From positions 47,966,290-48,030,289 of the forward strand of contig NC_065541.1 of the NCBI RefSeq assembly GCF_932294415.1: DNA of 64,000 nucleotides, written 5' to 3'. The position numbers were made by a program, and so were the translations under genes. This DNA comes from Quercus robur. Taxonomy: Eukaryota > Streptophyta > Magnoliopsida > Fagales > Fagaceae. Below are positions 47,335-59,685 of the stretch, in pieces; position 1 is the first letter of the stretch; each line of letters opens with the position of its first letter. The notes beneath the pieces were generated by a model. It saw only the letters and a list, made by a program, of their open reading frames with translations, was not told the DNA's origin and ran no database searches.

Positions 47335-48451
47335 TGGACATGGAGCACTACAAAATGTGCCATTAGTGTTAGCCTATCACTTGAACCCCAAGCTTGGGTT
47401 CTTGAGTTCCAATAAATTTCACATGTATACATGCTGGAATCTTTTATTCTATGTCCATCAAACAACAATACTAAGTGCAATAATCTATGTCCAAATTCAC
47501 TAGAATAACAAGAAACTGAAATTTTCGTATATATTTTGAGAATGGGCTACCCATCCATTGTGGGTGAGGGTGCCCTTTAACCCAAGGGCAAGGGACATGC
47601 TGATCATTGACTCCATGTGGACAACATATATATAAGATTTGTTGATCCACAAATTTCATGACAGATTTTCAATATAAAATGAATCATGCACTAGAATGTT
47701 GTATAGCACGTGTTTGATTTGTCTCAAAACTATAGGGATTCCACCTCAAAGATTTCAATTTTATATACACATATCTATGTGCGTGTGTATTTGTAAATCA
47801 TGTAAATGTTTTGGACACATGATAGAAGGCGGGGGGCCAATTTGTGTCCAATAAAGCGCAAAAGCATTGACAAAGAAACGAGCATGGAGTAATAATAAAA
47901 CGACGTTGTTAATTTGTTCCCATTGGCAAGTGCCAAGTGACTTCAACGTCTACGACTCTCACTCAAGTTGTACAAAAAAAGCCAAGCATTCGAGTAGATT
48001 CCAAGCTTGGACAACCATGAAATCGAAAGGGGTTTATTGTGGCTACCAAGTGGCCTCACAAACTCACAAAGCAAACGTACAAAATAATACAAAGCTCCAG
48101 ACACAGGCCTAGGGATGGGTCATTGTCCAATGTCATAACCAAAAGAAAACACATGCATGTGTGGACCTATATGAATATGACTGTGATGAATACTAGGGTA
48201 GCAAAAGGTCCTTAAAGACGACCCAAAAAACAAAAAGTGCACTGGAAAACCCATGGTTTGTTTTGGGACACATGAATGAATTTGTGTCTCGAGATCTGAA
48301 ATTGAATATCAATCACTTGTTCAAGCTTTCAACCTCATCTTCTTCATGGTCCTCTCTAGAGAGATCTCACTTTTCTTGGCTGGAAGGTTCACACCTCTTT
48401 TCTATTTCTTTTTTTCTTTTTGACCTTTGGATTTCCAGCACAAACAAAAGT

Positions 48452-48482
<31 letters not shown>

Positions 48483-48660
48483 GTAAACTACATACGTATT
48501 CAATGATTTCATCATGTATGTCAGTTGAATCTATGACGTTATTCATTTGATCTAAAATTTTATTATTGCTATTATAAACACAAAATTTTATGAAGATTTT
48601 GAACCCTTGGCCACCGTATAATAAATATTTGATCATGTGGATATATGCTATACTACGTAC
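46821..48660. other. Intergenic sequence
   Basis: A CT microsatellite lies at about 47293-47330, and a long T run at 48449-48482. No splice-supported or conserved frame was found. Confidence 0.5.
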
Positions 48661-48830
48661 TTTTTTTTTTTTTTTTTTTAAAGAGTTTCAACCTATGGCG
48701 TCCGCTTCTGATGATTGCTCTTTATTATCAGACCAAAATACCAATCAGTTTTTGGTGTAGGCGGGGATTGAACCTCAGATCTCTTATACAACCATCAGAG
48801 ACTTTACCAATTGAGCTAACTGGAACCCAC
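48661..48830 (-). mobile_element. tRNA-derived SINE with clean target duplication
   Basis: On the minus strand it starts GTGGGTTCCAGTTAGCTCAA (box A, with TTGGTAAAG following). Box B is GAGGTTCAATCCCCGCC, and the element ends AAACTCTTT plus an A run. The 15-bp direct repeats GCTATACTACGTACT lie at 48647-48661 (last base shared with the T run) and 48831-48845. The first 70 bases resemble a tRNA in layout but contain no good cloverleaf, so I do not call it a tRNA gene. Confidence 0.85.
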
Positions 48831-49058
48831 GCTATACTACGTACTAAACCATAACTTGTTTGTGCTATTAACAACTTCTAATAATACGTTAATATTAACA
48901 ACTTGACATTAATATTTTATGAAAATTGTACTGAATATTGACTTATTGTTTCTAATTACTTGACTCTTATTTTTATTGTTTTAAATTGGTTTGAAAGTTA
49001 AATTAACTTTAGAATAATAATTATCTTATTAATTACAATATAAAAACAAGTACCATGT

Positions 49059-49079
49059 GCCTTCAAAAAAAAAAAAAAA
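49059..49079 (+). mobile_element. Poly(A) micro-insertion with GCCTTC stub
   Basis: GCCTTC plus an A run lies between AAACAAGTACCATGT (49044-49058) and AAACAGGTACCATGT (49080-49094), which differ at one base. Confidence 0.6.
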
Positions 49080-49288
49080 AAACAGGTACCATGTCTTCGG
49101 GGTGGTTCTATTGTGATGCACGTAATGATGTAAGGAAACTAGATTATTTATGGTGGTATTTTGAACAGGTAGTCACGTACCTAAAAAGAGAAAGAAAGAA
49201 GGGTGGGAGTCATTCGCATTTCATTATTATTATTTTTTAAATGTTGCTTAATTAAGGTAGGTTACAAGTTTTTTTTTAGAGTACTAAG

Positions 49289-49633
49289 GGTCCGTTTGGA
49301 TACAACTTATTTTGCTGAAAAATAAAAACTGAAAACACTATAACAAAATAATTTTTAAATGTGTGAATAGTGTTGTGAGACCCATTTTTAATTAAATTTT
49401 TGGTAAAAAAATATGTTTGTGAGTCCCGTGAACAGTGCACGGGACCCACTGACAGTGCCATTTCAGACCAATGTGTGGACGTTCAAAGTGCTGGTGGGTC
49501 CCATGCACAGTGCACGGGACCCATTAGCAGGTTTGTGTCCCACGTGAAACCAACTTCTGATAAAAAAAAAAAAAAAAAAAAGGAAACGTGAAAACTCAAA
49601 ACGCAGACATGAAACCTCTGAATCCAAACGCTC
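49289..49633. mobile_element. MITE of the GTTTGGATAC family
   Basis: The ends are GGTCCGTTTGGATAC and, from the other strand, GAGCGTTTGGATTC. ACTAAG stands on both sides (49283-49288 and 49634-49639). The interior has CAGTGCACGGGACCCA motifs. Relatives lie at 53795, 56021 and 41718, so the family is abundant locally. Confidence 0.65.
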
Positions 49634-49639
49634 ACTAAG

Positions 49640-50301
49640 TATTTTAACATACTCACCGGGAGAGAAGAGAATGTTTTTAAGAAACTGACAGTGGTATATA
49701 TCCAAAATAACCTAATTCTTGAATATACAGCACATGCTTTAAACCTTTTTTAACTCACACTCATTTTCCAAAAAGAAAAGGTAGGTTACAAGCTAGTTTG
49801 CTATTTACCAACCAAAAAAAAAACCTTGTATAAGATCATATTTTCTTAAAATGGTAAGAAGTACTCAATTTTTACACGCACATAACAAAATGTTAGAAAT
49901 AAAATAATTAATTTGATAATACAATTAAGCAAAAATAATTAAGTGGTACACAATTTTATATAGCCTAGTTCGAACTAATTAATACACTCATGGATTACAC
50001 AACAGGCACACTACTCGTATAATCAAATCCAATAATCTAAGTAGTTTATTGGGGTTTCACATCAATAAAGTGTTTTTGTTTTAATTTATAATTGAAATTC
50101 GCTTCTGGCATTCCATATACTCCATACCACAAATTAAAGAGCCATGCATCCAAAAACTTATTTTCACCTTGATAATTAATAATCTTTCCATTTTTTTTTT
50201 TTACCAATGGGTGTTTGTGGTTCATATTTACATGTCCTATACTGCTATGTCGTGAATGCACTTCCATAGGAAAAGTTTGATGGATCTCAAAGTGATAACA
50301 G
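49640..50301. other. Intergenic sequence
   Basis: The stretch is AT-rich. The 92-codon minus-strand frame at 50046-50324 lacks recognisable motifs or splice context and partly enters the neighbouring MITE, so it is not called. Confidence 0.4.
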
Positions 50302-50738
50302 GGCCAAAATGGGCTTTTACCCATTTCTTACAAACTTTTTAACAAAATGCTCTATATTTGAAACTAATTAGGGAAATACCCTTGTTTTGAAACTTGATTT
50401 TTAGAAAATTGAGTTTCAAATGTAAAACTCGATTTTTGAAACATCAAGTTTTAGTGAACGTGGACTTAGAATTTTTTTTTTTGGAACTCGAGTTCCATGT
50501 AAAGTACTCAAGTTCCACTTGAATTTTTTCAAGGAACTCGAGTTCCAGAAATTTTTTTTTTTTTTTTTTTAAATTTTCAGTTTGCTATAACTCGATTGTC
50601 CAAAAATCGAGTTTTAAATTGAAACATGATTTTTAGAAAATCGAGTTTCAAAACAGAGGCATTTTCCTAAATAGTTTCAGATATAAAACATTTTGCTGAA
50701 AAGTTTTGACGAAAGGAACAAATGCCCATTTTCTCCAG
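50302..50738. mobile_element. MITE with 8-bp target duplication
   Basis: GATAACAG flanks the element (50294-50301 and 50739-50746). The ends are GGCCAAAATGGGCTTTT and, from the other strand, TGGAGAAAATGGGCATTTG. The interior is built of inverted GAAACTCGATTTT-type and GGAACTCGAGTTCC palindromic pieces, resembling the 923-1190 insertion. The 8- to 9-bp target suggests a Mutator- or hAT-type MITE. Confidence 0.72.
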
Positions 50739-50746
50739 GATAACAG

Positions 50747-52637
50747 TGCCATATATATTATACTAAAAGCCATTTTCATGAAACGACCAAAAGTGACTCA
50801 AAACTCATTTACTTGCATTGAATATTGATATCAAAATGTATGCCATCTTAATCATCACACGTTCATGCCCACATACAAAACGACTAAAAGATGGGCATTG
50901 TCTTTATCGAAAAGTACTTAAATGTATAGGATCTTCCCCCTAATATACTCTTCTTGCGGTCTAGAAACTTTCCCCTAGTTACGTTCTCTCTATACATATT
51001 GATCATTCATACCTAATTGAAATACCAATTTTATTAATTGTTGTTGTCCTTGTGTCCTTTCCTCACTACTATCAACATGAAAAGGGAATCATGAGTCTTT
51101 ACCCTATCTATGTGGTTTCCATTATGTGTGAATTGTTAAGTCGTCCCACACGTCTAGTAAAGTCAATCTATAATTGTGAGCAATTAATTGGACATTGTTA
51201 AACCTAAAATAGTAAGTTTTTAATTTTTTTTATTAGTTTATTTTGATATTGAATAGTTAGGAGAAGAGAGATTTAAATTTCGGAAGTTTTTATTGAAAAT
51301 ACTAGGTAGTGTCAACTAGTTAAACTACTTTACAACTCTATCAATAAGTTTAGGGGCACAAGTGCGAAGGTGGTTATGATGATGATTGTGAGTAATTACA
51401 AATTTTGCTAAGTTAATTTATAAAAGTGTAATCATGATCATGATTGTGAAATCTCCCACGATGTTACCTCTAAGACATACTTAAAGCTAGTTTAAGTAAT
51501 TAGAGAATAAGGGGTTCAAACACATTATAGTGATAATGACATCCTTTGTGCTGTCTTGTAATTATATTTCAAACTTCACTCTTTCCTCTCCCTCACTATC
51601 TACTTATTTAAAAAACATAATTAAAAAAAAAAGAGTAATTATAAAAGAAAAAAAAGTTGACAGAAAATAAAATATTATAAAAAGTGTGTTGTTACTCAGG
51701 ATACTAAATGCTACATATTAATTTTCTGCAATAAATTTTTTTATTCTATGCCAATAACTTTGTAGCTCAACTGATTCCTCCTAGTTTTTGCAATACAGAG
51801 ACAACCAAGGTTCAAATCTTCACGCATCAATTAATCGTAACCGTTGATTTATATATATATATATATATATTCCGTGTAACAAAATTATTAATTTACCTTG
51901 AAGTATAAGGGAAAAAATTATGTTCAGTTTTTTAGGTGCAATGCATCAAGTTCTCCAATATTATCAAATACGTAGTTGTATACAAAATAAAAGAAGGAGA
52001 GAATATCATTCCCTTCAGATAAAATCATATTTTATTGATGTGCATTACATAAGTTGTTGATTATTTTAAATATAAATAAAAAAAACACTTGAGAATAGAT
52101 AGAATACAAAATTGATTTGGCAGGAACAAATCAAACATCAAAGTTTTACATTAAATAAATATAATACAAAAACGGCTAAAGACAATTGGAAGGTAGCCCT
52201 AACTTTATCTTCATATTCTTCTTTTCTCTCTCTCTTTTTTTTTTTTTTTATTATTTATTTTTTGGTGGGGTTGGAACAAGGCAGAGTATGGCAGTCCATG
52301 AAGAGAGCAAAAGGACAAATGGAAGCTAGGTTTTAGTTATGCAACATTATTTAGAACCTACAGGTCTTTTTGTTCATACCAATTTCTATAAAACACCAAA
52401 ATTTTAATTAACTCCCACATTTTATGCATGAAATGTCCACTCCCTATATTTTGTATACTTGAGAATCACTAAAGTAATAGTTAAATTCTACTTTTCACTT
52501 TTTATTTCTTAAAAAAATGTCATTAAGTTAATTTTATAAAAAAAATATTTATTTTTCACCAAAGTAAGATGGTTATTAATGTTCAAGGGCATTTCTATCA
52601 GTTACGAAAGTATTCGTATTGATCAAAATTATTATTA
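50747..52637. other. Intergenic sequence
   Basis: AT-rich sequence with a TA microsatellite at 51851-51870. No gene, RNA or clear transposon end was found. Confidence 0.5.
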
Positions 52638-53228
52638 GGGAAAATTACATATTGGGTCCCTAATCATTGCTATGTTTATCAATTTAGTTCCAAATATTTC
52701 AAATGCATTAGTTTAGTCCTTAGTCTTTTGGTATTGTGTCAAAATGGTCACTGCCATTAAGTGATAAATGAAAAATGTTATCATAACTAACGATAAAAAT
52801 AATATATAATTTTCATGACACATAGACTGCCACATGTATTGCCATACCTACACAAAATAATAATAATAATAATAATAATAGGGACTAAACCTTGTACTGC
52901 TGCCTGTCCTTAGTATATTTTCAGATTTAAATCTAAAATATACTAAGGTTAGGTGGCGGTTCAAGGTTTAGTCCCTAACTTTTTATTTATTATGTTTTTA
53001 TTTTTTTAGTTTGTGTTGATGTGGCAATACATGTGGTAGTCTATGTGGCATGAAAATTATATTTTATTTTTATCGCTAGTCACGTCAACATTTTCCATCC
53101 ATCGATTAATAGCAGGGACCAATTTGACATAATACCAAAAGATTATGGATTAAATTGACACATTTGAAACGTTAGGGACCAAATTGATAAACAGCGTAAA
53201 TATTAGAGACCAAATATATAGTTTACCC
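52638..53228. mobile_element. 591-bp foldback MITE
   Basis: Nearly the whole element is one inverted repeat. The left arm opens GGGAAAATTACATATTGGGT and the right arm, from the other strand, opens GGGTAAACTATATATTTGGT. The arms meet in a near-perfect 42-bp palindrome at about 52911-52952. It is flanked by TTATTATTA on both sides (52629-52637 and 53229-53237). Such a foldback would make a long hairpin RNA if transcribed. Confidence 0.85.
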
Positions 53229-53794
53229 TTATTATTATTATTTAGTTATGAAAATAATATTAAAATGATATGTATAAATTTATTTTAAACAACTAAAACT
53301 TATAATTTTAAATATAGTGCCCCACTGCTCATCTATAACATAATACTATGATATACATTCAAATTCAATTTATTTCCAAATAACATAAATTTCAACTATT
53401 ACAGATTTTAATTGAGAATGTCTAGAAACAACAAAATCTCATAACATTTCACAACATTTTTATTGTTTTGAGTTGTGGTAAAATTTTATTTTGACCTATG
53501 TTGAATTGATTCTTCACTTCTTGTGAGAATGTTGTGAGATTTTGTTATGACTATAGAATAACTCATTTTGATTCTTATGAGGTAAAACTTTACTTTCTTT
53601 TTTGTTTTTCATAGGTCGATAATGGGAGAGGGAGTTCAAGTAATAGCCCAATGATAATGTTAGGTGCCCTATATCTTATAAGATTAAACTATTAATAATA
53701 ATTTATAACTCTTATAATTCGAAATTTCCAATAGCCAAACATATATCCTAGGAGAAGGGACCATTGTGATATCGTTGTATTTTTAAATTACTAG

Positions 53795-54080
53795 TATGTG
53801 TTTGGATTCCCGTTGCGGGCATCTGCGTTTCAGATTTCAGTGTTTTTTTTTTTTTTTCTTTTCACGCGTTTCAAGGAGACAATTATCACTGTAACAGCAC
53901 TGTTTATGCATTGTAGCAGCACTGTTCACACATTGTTCATGGGACCCACAACCACTTTATTAAAAAAAATATATTAAAAATGGGTCTCACGGTACTACTC
54001 ACACATTTAAAAATTATTTTACTATAGTGTTTTCAGTTTTCAATTTCAGCAAAAATAAGTTGTATCCAAACGGAACTTAA
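53795..54080. mobile_element. MITE of the GTTTGGATAC family, second copy
   Basis: The ends are TATGTGTTTGGATTC and, from the other strand, AAGTTCCGTTTGGATAC. The internal sequence (GTTCATGGGACCCAC, TTCAGCAAAAATAAG) matches the 49289 element in reverse. The ends are approximate because no target duplication is clear. A SINE fragment directly follows. Confidence 0.6.
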
Positions 54081-54139
54081 ACCCAAAATCTCATATTCAA
54101 CCATCAGAGACTTTACCAGTTAAGCAAACTAGAACCCAC
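54081..54139 (-). mobile_element. SINE head fragment
   Basis: The sequence ACCATCAGAGACTTTACCAG, followed by CTAGAACCCAC, matches the head of the 48661 SINE on the same strand. Only the 5' portion is present. Confidence 0.6.
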
Positions 54140-54475
54140 TACCAGTTGAGATTATTTTAATAACATAATAGCAGTGGCGGAGGCAGAAATTTTGAGTTGG
54201 GGGGGGGGGGGGGCCGAATTATTGTGCCAAGATAAACTCAAATCAAAATCATAATGTTACAATTGAAGTCTCATATGAGCTTTTTTTTTTTTTTTTTTGA
54301 TAAAATCTTGAGAATAGAAAATTTCAACCAAATTGCATATATTATTAATGTTGAATGATTTGAACACATTACTAGAATTTGATATTGAGCTAAAAATTAG
54401 GGGTTCCACTATTTACTCAAAAAACTTACTATCTAATTATTTCATTTTATTGCAATTGTATATCAACTCAACTCT

Positions 54476-54551
<76 letters not shown>

Positions 54552-55761
54552 AATGATTACTAAATTAGTTGATCAATGCTTTTTTTTGGTGGGGGGGGAC
54601 CAACTCCTATTTTTTTCATATAACCTTTAAATATTGATAAAATATACCTATGTTTAAAAAAAAAAAAAAATTTGGAGGGGCTAAGCATTCATGTGGCTTT
54701 GCCACTACATAATAGATATAATATATATTTTTGGCTAAATTAAGAGAGATAAAATGGGTAAAATTATAATTTATACCTCGTAAGTTTGGTGGATTGTTAT
54801 TTTAATTAACTAAGTTTAAATTTTATCATTTAAATTTGTTAACTTTGATAACATTGTCATCTTAGTCATTCCATCCATTGTCTTTTGAATAAAGTTGTTT
54901 TAAATTCTTTCTCAAAAAAAAAAAAAAAATTGTTTTAAATTATTTTTCAATCTTACAAAAGTAAAACAATGTTGTTTTACGAGAGTTAGTGACATTTTTT
55001 GAACGACAATAGAATATAATGTCTAAAATAAAAGTATTATCAAAGTTAATGGACTAAAGTAACAAAAATTAAATCTAATGAACTATAATAACAATTTCCC
55101 AAATTTATAGGGTGTAAATTATATTTTTATTCATAAAGTGTTGAAGGAATTTAAATTTATGTAAAAAAGTTTTGGTGCATAGATTTATTTGATTCATGAT
55201 ATCTACAAAAGATATACAAAAGGATTCGTAATCTTCACCTTGTGAACAAGGCATTTGGAACTTTCAAAAACATGGGCCGCATACAGAGCACCAAATGCTT
55301 TCGGAGTCAGAATTGTTGACTCAAATACAAAGACATATGTATATAACATACATGACAAAATTTAGGTATAGTATTTTAGGTGTTTCTTTAGGTTCATCTC
55401 TTAAGATTTAACTATATGACTATTTAACTAAAAAATATACTTCTATTTCATGAGAAAAATCTATATGGCAAAATCTTAAAAAATGAACATAAAAAATAAT
55501 ATTTAAGTATTGTACCTAAATCTTGCTCTAATATATATATCGACAATTCACACGCTGTGTAGGACCAACGTCCTATGTTAAGGGACAATTGGAGGGGTAT
55601 GTGTCTTGAACTATTCTATTGAGGGGTATGCGTGTTTTTTTTTTCTTCAACCTCATCTAACATCAAGGTTACGAGTTCACTCACCTGCCTTTCCTACCTA
55701 ATCACATGGATCCCACATGTGGCCGCAAGTTAGGTCAAATAAAAGTGACGCATTCTTAACT

Positions 55762-55796
<35 letters not shown>

Positions 55797-55830
55797 TGTA
55801 TTAATTTTAATAAATACGATAAATTTTTAT
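54140..55830. other. Intergenic sequence
   Basis: A G run (54201-54213) and a pure CT microsatellite of about 70 bp (54479-54548) occur here. TTGGGGGGG at 54201 and TGGGGGGGG near 54590 are similar flanks, so a single element with G-rich subterminal parts (about 54175-54710) is possible but unproven. No gene is seen. Confidence 0.4.
54907..54929 (+). mobile_element. Poly(A) micro-insertion with CTTTCTC stub
   Basis: CTTTCTC plus about 16 A is flanked by the 12-bp direct repeat TTGTTTTAAATT (54895-54906 and 54930-54941). Confidence 0.7.
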
Positions 55831-55940
55831 TTTATGGTGTTCATTTTATGATGATTATTCTTTATTAAGTCAAGACACCAAATAATTTTTGATATAAGCA
55901 AAAATTGAACTACAAATCTGTTATTTAATGATAAGAGTTT
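55831..55940 (-). mobile_element. Diverged SINE remnant
   Basis: The order of motifs (ATGATGATTATTCTTTATTA, then GACACCAAATAATTTTTGAT, then AAAATTGAACTACAAATCTG) follows the 48661 SINE on the same strand with many substitutions, so it is an older copy. Confidence 0.6.
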
Positions 55941-56020
55941 TGATTTATTTATTTCTTTTTTGGGTGAGAAACAAGGATGAGAGAGTTAGATATGAAAAAT
56001 ATATAAATTTGAAGTACTTA

Positions 56021-56280
56021 GTACTTGTTTGGATACTAATGAAATGCATCTACGTTTGTGTGTGTGTGTGTGTTTTTTTTAAGAAGCACTTTTCTGTGGC
56101 TATGGTGGCTTTTCCAATGGGTCTCGTGCAATGTTCACGGGAGTCACAAACCTCTTTTTTCAACAAAATTTTTATTAAAAATGGGTTCCACGGTACTATT
56201 CACATATTTAAAAATTATTTTGTTACAGATTTTCAGTTTTCAATTTTCAGCAAAATAAGCGGTATCCAAACACACCTTTA
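56021..56280. mobile_element. MITE of the GTTTGGATAC family, third copy
   Basis: TACTTGTTTGGATAC at the left and GGTATCCAAACACACC at the right bound sequence similar to the 53795 copy (GGGTTCCACGGTACTATTCA, then TTCAGCAAAATAAG). A GT microsatellite at 56056-56073 is internal. Confidence 0.6.
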
Positions 56281-56737
56281 ATCTATCTATTATCCCCATT
56301 TAGAATCTTTTTAGGTATGGCCTTTAAAATTTAATAGACAGAAAATGTATTCTTAATAATAATCTATATTCTTCTAAAAAAATTTTAATAATAATCTATA
56401 TATATAATTAAAGTCAAAAATAGAGAAAATTCAATTAGATTTCAAATTAAAATTCAATTGTGGGCTAATTTTGTGCCATGTGTCCACTTAATTTTTTTTT
56501 TAATCTTTGTGCTAAGTGAGTTGATGAGTGCAAAATACTAAGAGTCTAATATTAATAAATTATAAAATAAAAATAAAAACCGTTCACAGCTACTTAATAA
56601 AAATCACCACATTCCATCAAAAATAAAATAAAAATCATCACACAATCTTCTCAAAAATAAAAATAAAAGTCACCACATAACAAAGATCACCACATGTTTT
56701 ATCTTATTAAAAATTAGAAAAAAAAAATTATAAGTAG

Positions 56738-57442
56738 TGTGGGGTGCTTAGGCCTAGATAATCAGTACCGGTCCACTTAACTAAGGCCCAAGATCGGCTT
56801 GAGTAGCCAAAGCTAGCCCATAAGATGGAAGTGGACCCAAATCCAGTTGGAGTGAGCCCAGCCCGACGGTTCGTATGTTGGGACTTAGAAATTATAATTC
56901 AAGGGAATCCTATAGTGTTCGGCCTACTACTGACTGTTGAGGCAGTGGGAAATCAATGGTGAATATTAATGATTAAATTCAAGTCGATTATCGAGAGTTG
57001 TTAATGTCTTTGGGGAGTTCGTTACTGAATGCTATTTGGCGTCTGGAACAAGTTTCAAGAGAATCCTTAGAAGACATGATGGTTTCTTAGGATTCTGGGT
57101 GAAAGTGGAATTGCATGGAAATTGGTGAAACAATAATGATTTGAACCCCACTAAAGAGAGTCTATATAAGGAGAGTGAAGACACACAATGGGGGTGGTTG
57201 CAAAAAAGAGGGAAAGAGAGAAAACGGAGAGAGAGAGAGAGTGTGTGAGTAAAGGAGGGAGAAGAATGATCAAAGGGGAAAGGGGGTGTTGGTCCAAAAA
57301 CTCACAGAAATAATAGAAATTGGACTATTTTGTTTATGTTTGAAGCCATTTCCCTAGGATTGTTTGGAAACCCACTAGTAAATAAATTGGGAGCCCAAAT
57401 ACTTTGTCTAGGACATCAGCTCTTACAGGTTTGGGGACCACA
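56738..57442 (+). mobile_element. Solo LTR of an LTR retrotransposon
   Basis: The 705-bp unit starts TGTGGGG and ends GACCACA, so it has the TG...CA form. It is flanked by the 5-bp direct repeat AGTAG (56733-56737 and 57443-57447). A TATA box (TCTATATAAGG, 57161) with a GA-rich region downstream fits an LTR promoter. No internal region is present, so it is a solo LTR left by recombination. Orientation is inferred from the TATA box. Confidence 0.75.
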
Positions 57443-57447
57443 AGTAG

Positions 57448-59060
57448 TATTAAATTTAGACAATAATTTTAATATTTGTTTAATTTTAAATGCATTCATG
57501 AGTATGCATGGTTACACCTAATTAGCTAGTCTAATTAATATCATTCACAATGGCAGCTGAGTGTGATGTTATTATTATTATTATTTTGGTCAAACTTTGT
57601 TTTCTTTTCACTTATATAATATCTAGACACAGCCCGATAAGGAATTCTATGATGTAACATAGTTGTTTGGGAATGGGATGATTCACGTGTAACGTCCCAA
57701 AAGGAAGCAACACAAATTTTCATTTACCTAATTTGGATCTAACCCTCTTTTCTTCACGTTACTAAAAAAAAAAAAAAAAAAAAAAAAAATAAATAAATCA
57801 TATAATAGAGACATTTAGAGTTTAGATCCTCCCACTTTTAATAATTATTAATTTATTAAAAAAAATTGAGTTTTCATAATTGAACCTCATTTATCATAAT
57901 AACTTTTTTATTTTGATGGTAAAATGACTCATTTTCCTACATGCAACTTTTTTATTTTGATGGTAAAATGACTCATTTTCCTACATGCATCGATTTGTAG
58001 GCTTAAACTCAATTAGTTTGATTGGATTCATTAGAATGTTTCTAATTTGAGAGATGCTATGTCCACAACATTTTTACAACAAATCACAGGTGGTTAGTTG
58101 TTATTAGTTCAAATTTGAAACTAACATTAAGATTACTTTTTTGCCCCAACAATAACAACCAGTAATAATCTGTCACTTAAGATTTATTGTAAAAATATTG
58201 TAGACATATCAATTCTCTTTTAATTTAGATCTTTTAGCTTCTGTTTTACGTTAATGGAGATGTGTACTTGGATTAGTTTATACAGTCATTTTCTTAAGTA
58301 AATGAGATGTTAAAATACTGTACATAAGTAAATATGTTAATAAACTAAGGAAAAAAAAAAAAAATCCAAATACTAGCTTAGAGCCTTAGAGGTATTTGGT
58401 GATCTCTTTTTTTTAGTGGAAAAACAGAATTCATTAAGCAAGGCTAATGAAAGGAACAACAAGAGTACCAGGACAAAGCTTGTTAGAGTACAGACCACCA
58501 AAGTCATAATTAAGAACATCAACTGATCAACAACCCCTACAGGCAAGGTATCAAAAATAAGAAAATTTACAGATAAGTTATCTCCATTTTGGTAGCCACT
58601 TTAGTCTATGGCCAAACTATACTTTTTGTTTTTAAAATAAAGGATACTTTCTAATAATTTGGTTCCTTAATTATAAATTTTTTTTGGTTTTAAGCAATGT
58701 AATTCTTCCATCCTTAAGATTGGCGATGCCTTTATAATAATTAATAATGTTATTTTTGCCTAAAATATACTATTTTTTAAACTTCATTATAAATCGGTTT
58801 GATATGAACATCTGTATTTAGGGTTAAGTCATTTCATGAAAAAAAAAAAGGTTTTTCCAAAATATGTGTAGGAACTTAAGTTGATTTTTTTTAATGAAAA
58901 ACTTAAGTGGAGATTAATTAATTTTTTTTTATCATGAATTTATTCAAATATCTTCTTCATTAATAAACAATCTTGAGTAGCTTTCAAAAAAATATAAAAT
59001 AAACAAAATTTTTAGTCAAATATTATTTTTTTGCTAAAAATCAAAAGACACCTTATAAAG
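57448..59060. other. Intergenic sequence with small repeats
   Basis: A 44-bp unit is tandemly doubled at 57901-57944 and 57945-57988. About 58408-58610 read on the minus strand resembles the 3' end of a LINE (CTTTGTCCTGGTACTCTTGT, then TTCATTAGCCTTGCTTAATG, then an A run), but this is weak. No gene is seen. Confidence 0.45.
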
Positions 59061-59132
59061 CGCCGTCTGTGGGGATCGAACCCACGACCACGTGGTTAAA
59101 AGCCACGCGCTCTACCACTGAGCTAAGACGGC
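59061..59132 (-). tRNA. tRNA-Lys (UUU anticodon)
   Basis: A full cloverleaf can be drawn on the minus strand. The acceptor stem is GCCGTCT with AGACGGC, and the D arm is GCTC with GAGC. The anticodon stem is CGTGG with CCACG around the loop CTTTTAA, and the T arm is GTGGG with CCCAC around TTCGATC. The anticodon TTT lies at 59100-59098. Box A (TAGCTCAGTGG) and box B (GGTTCGATCCC) are intact. There is no intron, and a TTTT terminator follows on the minus strand near 59046. The sequence looks like a nuclear eukaryotic gene and not an organelle insert. Confidence 0.95.
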
Positions 59133-59685
59133 TTGTTCGATCTTATACCAAATTATAAAATACCTATCTAATACTTTATGTACCTAGTGGCAACTACTTG
59201 TGTCTACGTTTGTAGATAGATAACCACCCAATCCCATCGAGTTAAAAACCTCGGTGTGGATTTTACCAAACATAGTCCACACATTTCAATTCCTTGTATC
59301 AACTAAAGGATATAATATACAGCATATTCCTCAATCCTCAAAACCACAATGGCCTGAAATACTTGTTATCTTTTCTGACTTGTCTCTTCATATGTAGCCT
59401 TCATCTTTCGATACATCGCAGTACAAACTAGAGAGTTGAAATTTTTTTATACTCTCAGCCAATTAAGAAAATTTGTAACATTGTTTTATTTTATAGACTC
59501 AAAAAAAAAAAACCTAATCTACTTTACTACTAGTTTAAGTGTCCACTCATTTGTTATAAACTAGAGCACTTTTTTCAAAGAAGCTACACCAGAGGTGAGA
59601 TCCATTGAAAAAGCCTCAAAGCTACACTAAAATCGAAGCTAGATAAAATATTCAGAAGATTCAGATTCTCTGCGCTAGTTTTGAG
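59133..59685 (+). promoter_or_regulatory. PSY upstream region
   Basis: This is the space between the divergently placed tRNA-Lys and PSY, so it probably holds the PSY promoter and 5' leader. A CACGTG G-box, common in light-regulated carotenoid genes, was not seen. No firm TATA box was chosen. Confidence 0.4.

Noticed and set aside
47249-47503. Short frames around the CT microsatellite at 47293
   Set aside because: Both strands show frames made by the microsatellite, with no splice context.
48761-48830. tRNA gene on the minus strand
   Set aside because: Box A and box B are present, but no acceptor or anticodon stem can be drawn. It is the head of a SINE with target repeats.
54333-54563. 76-codon frame ending in Leu-Ser repeats
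   Set aside because: The end is the CT microsatellite, and there are no other coding signs.
57330-57521. 63-codon frame at the right end of the solo LTR
   Set aside because: It spans the LTR boundary and target repeat and has no conserved sense.
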